A DNA stretch of 64,000 bases from Petrolisthes cinctipes (taxonomy: Eukaryota; Arthropoda; Malacostraca; Decapoda; Porcellanidae). The stretch is taken from assembly GCA_033782935.1 (NCBI GenBank), contig JAWQEG010000135.1, positions 1,552,501 through 1,616,500 of the forward strand, given 5' to 3'. The position numbers and the translations under genes were made by a program. Numbering within the stretch: the first letter of the stretch is position 1; every line of letters begins with the position of its first letter. Positions 63,128 through 64,000 of the stretch are shown piece after piece. The notes beneath the pieces are model-generated. The model saw nothing but the letters and a program-made list of their open reading frames with translations. It was not told the origin of the DNA and did no database searches.

Positions 63128-64000
63128 GTACAGATTGCTTCTGGGACCCCAAAATATTGAATTTTCGGGTGTTTTAAGCCTGAATTTGAGATATAAACGG
63201 GTACAGAAGATACATGCATATATTGACTTTGGGCACCAAAAATATTGATTTTCAGCATGTTTTGGGCCTTAATTTTGAAAATGCTATAACACGGAGTAGG
63301 CATGTACAGATCGCTTCTGGGACCCCAAAATATAGAATTTTCGGGTGTTTAGGGCCAGAATTTAAGATCTAAACGGGTACAGAAGATGCATGCACATATC
63401 GACTTTTGGGCACCTAAAAGATCGATTTTCAGTATGTTTTTGGCTTGTATTTTGAAAATACTCTAACACGGAGTAGGCATGTACAGATACCTTCTGGGAC
63501 CTCTAATAATCGAATTTTCGGGTGTTTTGGGACTGAATTTGAGATATCGATTTTTTGGAACCTAAAATGTCGATTTTTAGCATGTTTTTAGCCTATATTT
63601 TGAAAATATTCTAGCACTGTGTAGACATGTACAGATTGCTTCTGGGACCCCAAAATATTTAATTTTCGGGTGTTTTGAGCCTGAATTTGAGATATAAACG
63701 GGTACAGAAGATACATGCACATATTGACTTTGGGCATCTAAAATATCGATATTCAGCATGTTTTGGGCCTGTATTTTGAAAATACTCTAACACTGAGTAG
63801 GCATGTACAGATTGCTTCTGGGACCCCAAAATATTGAATTTTCGGGTGTTTTGAGCCTGAATTTGAGATATAAACGGGTACAGAAGATACATGCACATAT
63901 TGACTTTGGGCACGAAAAATATCGATTTTCAGCATGTTTTGGGCCTGAATTTTGAAAATACTCTAACACGGAGTAGGCATGTACAGATCGCTTCTGGGAC
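63128..64000. repeat. 1,844-bp segmental repeat, copy 2, cut by the window edge
   Basis: A2 63128, B2 63304, C2 63481, A1 63629, A2 63805, then the first 20 bp of a B or C monomer at 63,981. It parallels 61,284-62,136. The array has not ended at the right edge. Confidence 0.9.

Larger units (their letters stand above)
1..64000. repeat. Satellite DNA array filling the whole window
   Basis: Every stretch read belongs to one tandem repeat family, always in the same orientation. The nearly invariant GTACAGAT recurs at 146-148, 169 or 176-178 bp steps from position 126 to the right edge (about 138 bp where a 10-bp deletion is present). Conserved blocks follow in fixed order: TTCTGGGACC, GAATTTTCGGGTGTTTT, TTGAGATAT, an ATCGATTTT box, a TATTTTGAAAATA palindrome, then CTAACAC or CTAGCAC. 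No unique spacer, transposon, inversion or telomeric repeat was seen. Family identity and species are unknown. Centromeric or pericentromeric heterochromatin is inferred only from scale and organisation. Confidence 0.98.
11019..64000. repeat. Homogenised higher-order repeat domain, 1,002-bp hexamer
   Basis: Six monomer subtypes recur in the cyclic order A1-B1-C1-A2-B2-C2 (176+177+148+176+177+148 = 1,002 bp), built from two 501-bp A-B-C trimers. Departures are skipped monomers, repeated trimers, chimeric monomers and a 10-bp deletion at some C1 ends. The same subtypes lie 50 kb apart with few differences, which is typical of recent homogenisation by unequal exchange or conversion. The domain continues past the right edge. 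Confidence 0.93.

Noticed and set aside
1..64000. CRISPR array
   Set aside because: Repeats are contiguous with no unique spacers, units are about 150-180 bp, and no cas genes are present.
1..64000. CENP-B box
   Set aside because: TTCGGG and AACGGG occur, but I found no stretch with the spaced TTCG....A..CGGG core in either strand of the six subtypes.
1..64000. Telomeric or subtelomeric repeats
   Set aside because: No TTAGGG, TTTAGGG or TTAGG tracts were seen at either end or inside.
1..64000. 5S rDNA, tRNA or histone gene tandem array
   Set aside because: No internal control regions, cloverleaf arms or conserved coding segment are visible in the monomer. The unit is too short and AT-rich for gene clusters.
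1..64000. Naming the family as a known plant or insect centromeric satellite
   Set aside because: The period is similar to several known satellites, but I do not recognise the sequence and cannot search a database.

Overview
The window is satellite DNA from end to end. I find no gene, RNA gene, transposon or other unique sequence in its 64,000 bases. One AT-rich tandem repeat family (a representative 176-bp monomer at 15,007-15,182 is 66/176 G+C, about 37.5%) runs head to tail in a single orientation. Continuous satellite on this scale, with higher-order repeats and apparent CpG decay, points to a eukaryotic heterochromatic block. A centromere or pericentromere is the natural candidate, but nothing in the sequence proves it. 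I do not recognise the family and cannot name the organism.

Monomers come in two lengths. Long ones (L) are 176-177 bp; short ones (S) are about 148 bp and equal a long monomer minus exactly 29 bp. I number monomers from the G of the nearly invariant GTACAGAT. Six subtypes are diagnostic: A1 and A2 (176), B1 and B2 (177), C1 and C2 (148). An A-B-C trimer is 501 bp, and two trimers make a 1,002-bp hexamer in the order A1-B1-C1-A2-B2-C2. This is a true higher-order repeat (HOR).

Layout: 1-11,018 is a diverged domain, with long and short monomers in irregular order, many private changes, and older internal duplications with offsets of about 5.29 and 5.43 kb. From 11,019 to the right edge the HOR is regular and much more homogeneous. 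It is interrupted by skipped monomers, hybrid monomers and multi-kilobase duplicated blocks (offsets include 678, 991, 992, 1,316, 1,844, 2,820, 2,830, 4,112, 4,331, 8,299 and 11,733 bp). This resembles the edge of a satellite array: an old flank on the left and a recently homogenised core to the right, with no end visible inside the window.

The many open frames on the minus strand are artefacts. The trimer length, 501, is a multiple of three, so any frame open in one trimer reopens in the next and yields the same peptide dozens of times. The biology here is array evolution: microhomology deletion, unequal crossover that left readable junctions, segmental amplification, and a palindrome conserved with compensating changes. 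All alignments were made by eye. I report offsets and shared private variants, not computed identities.
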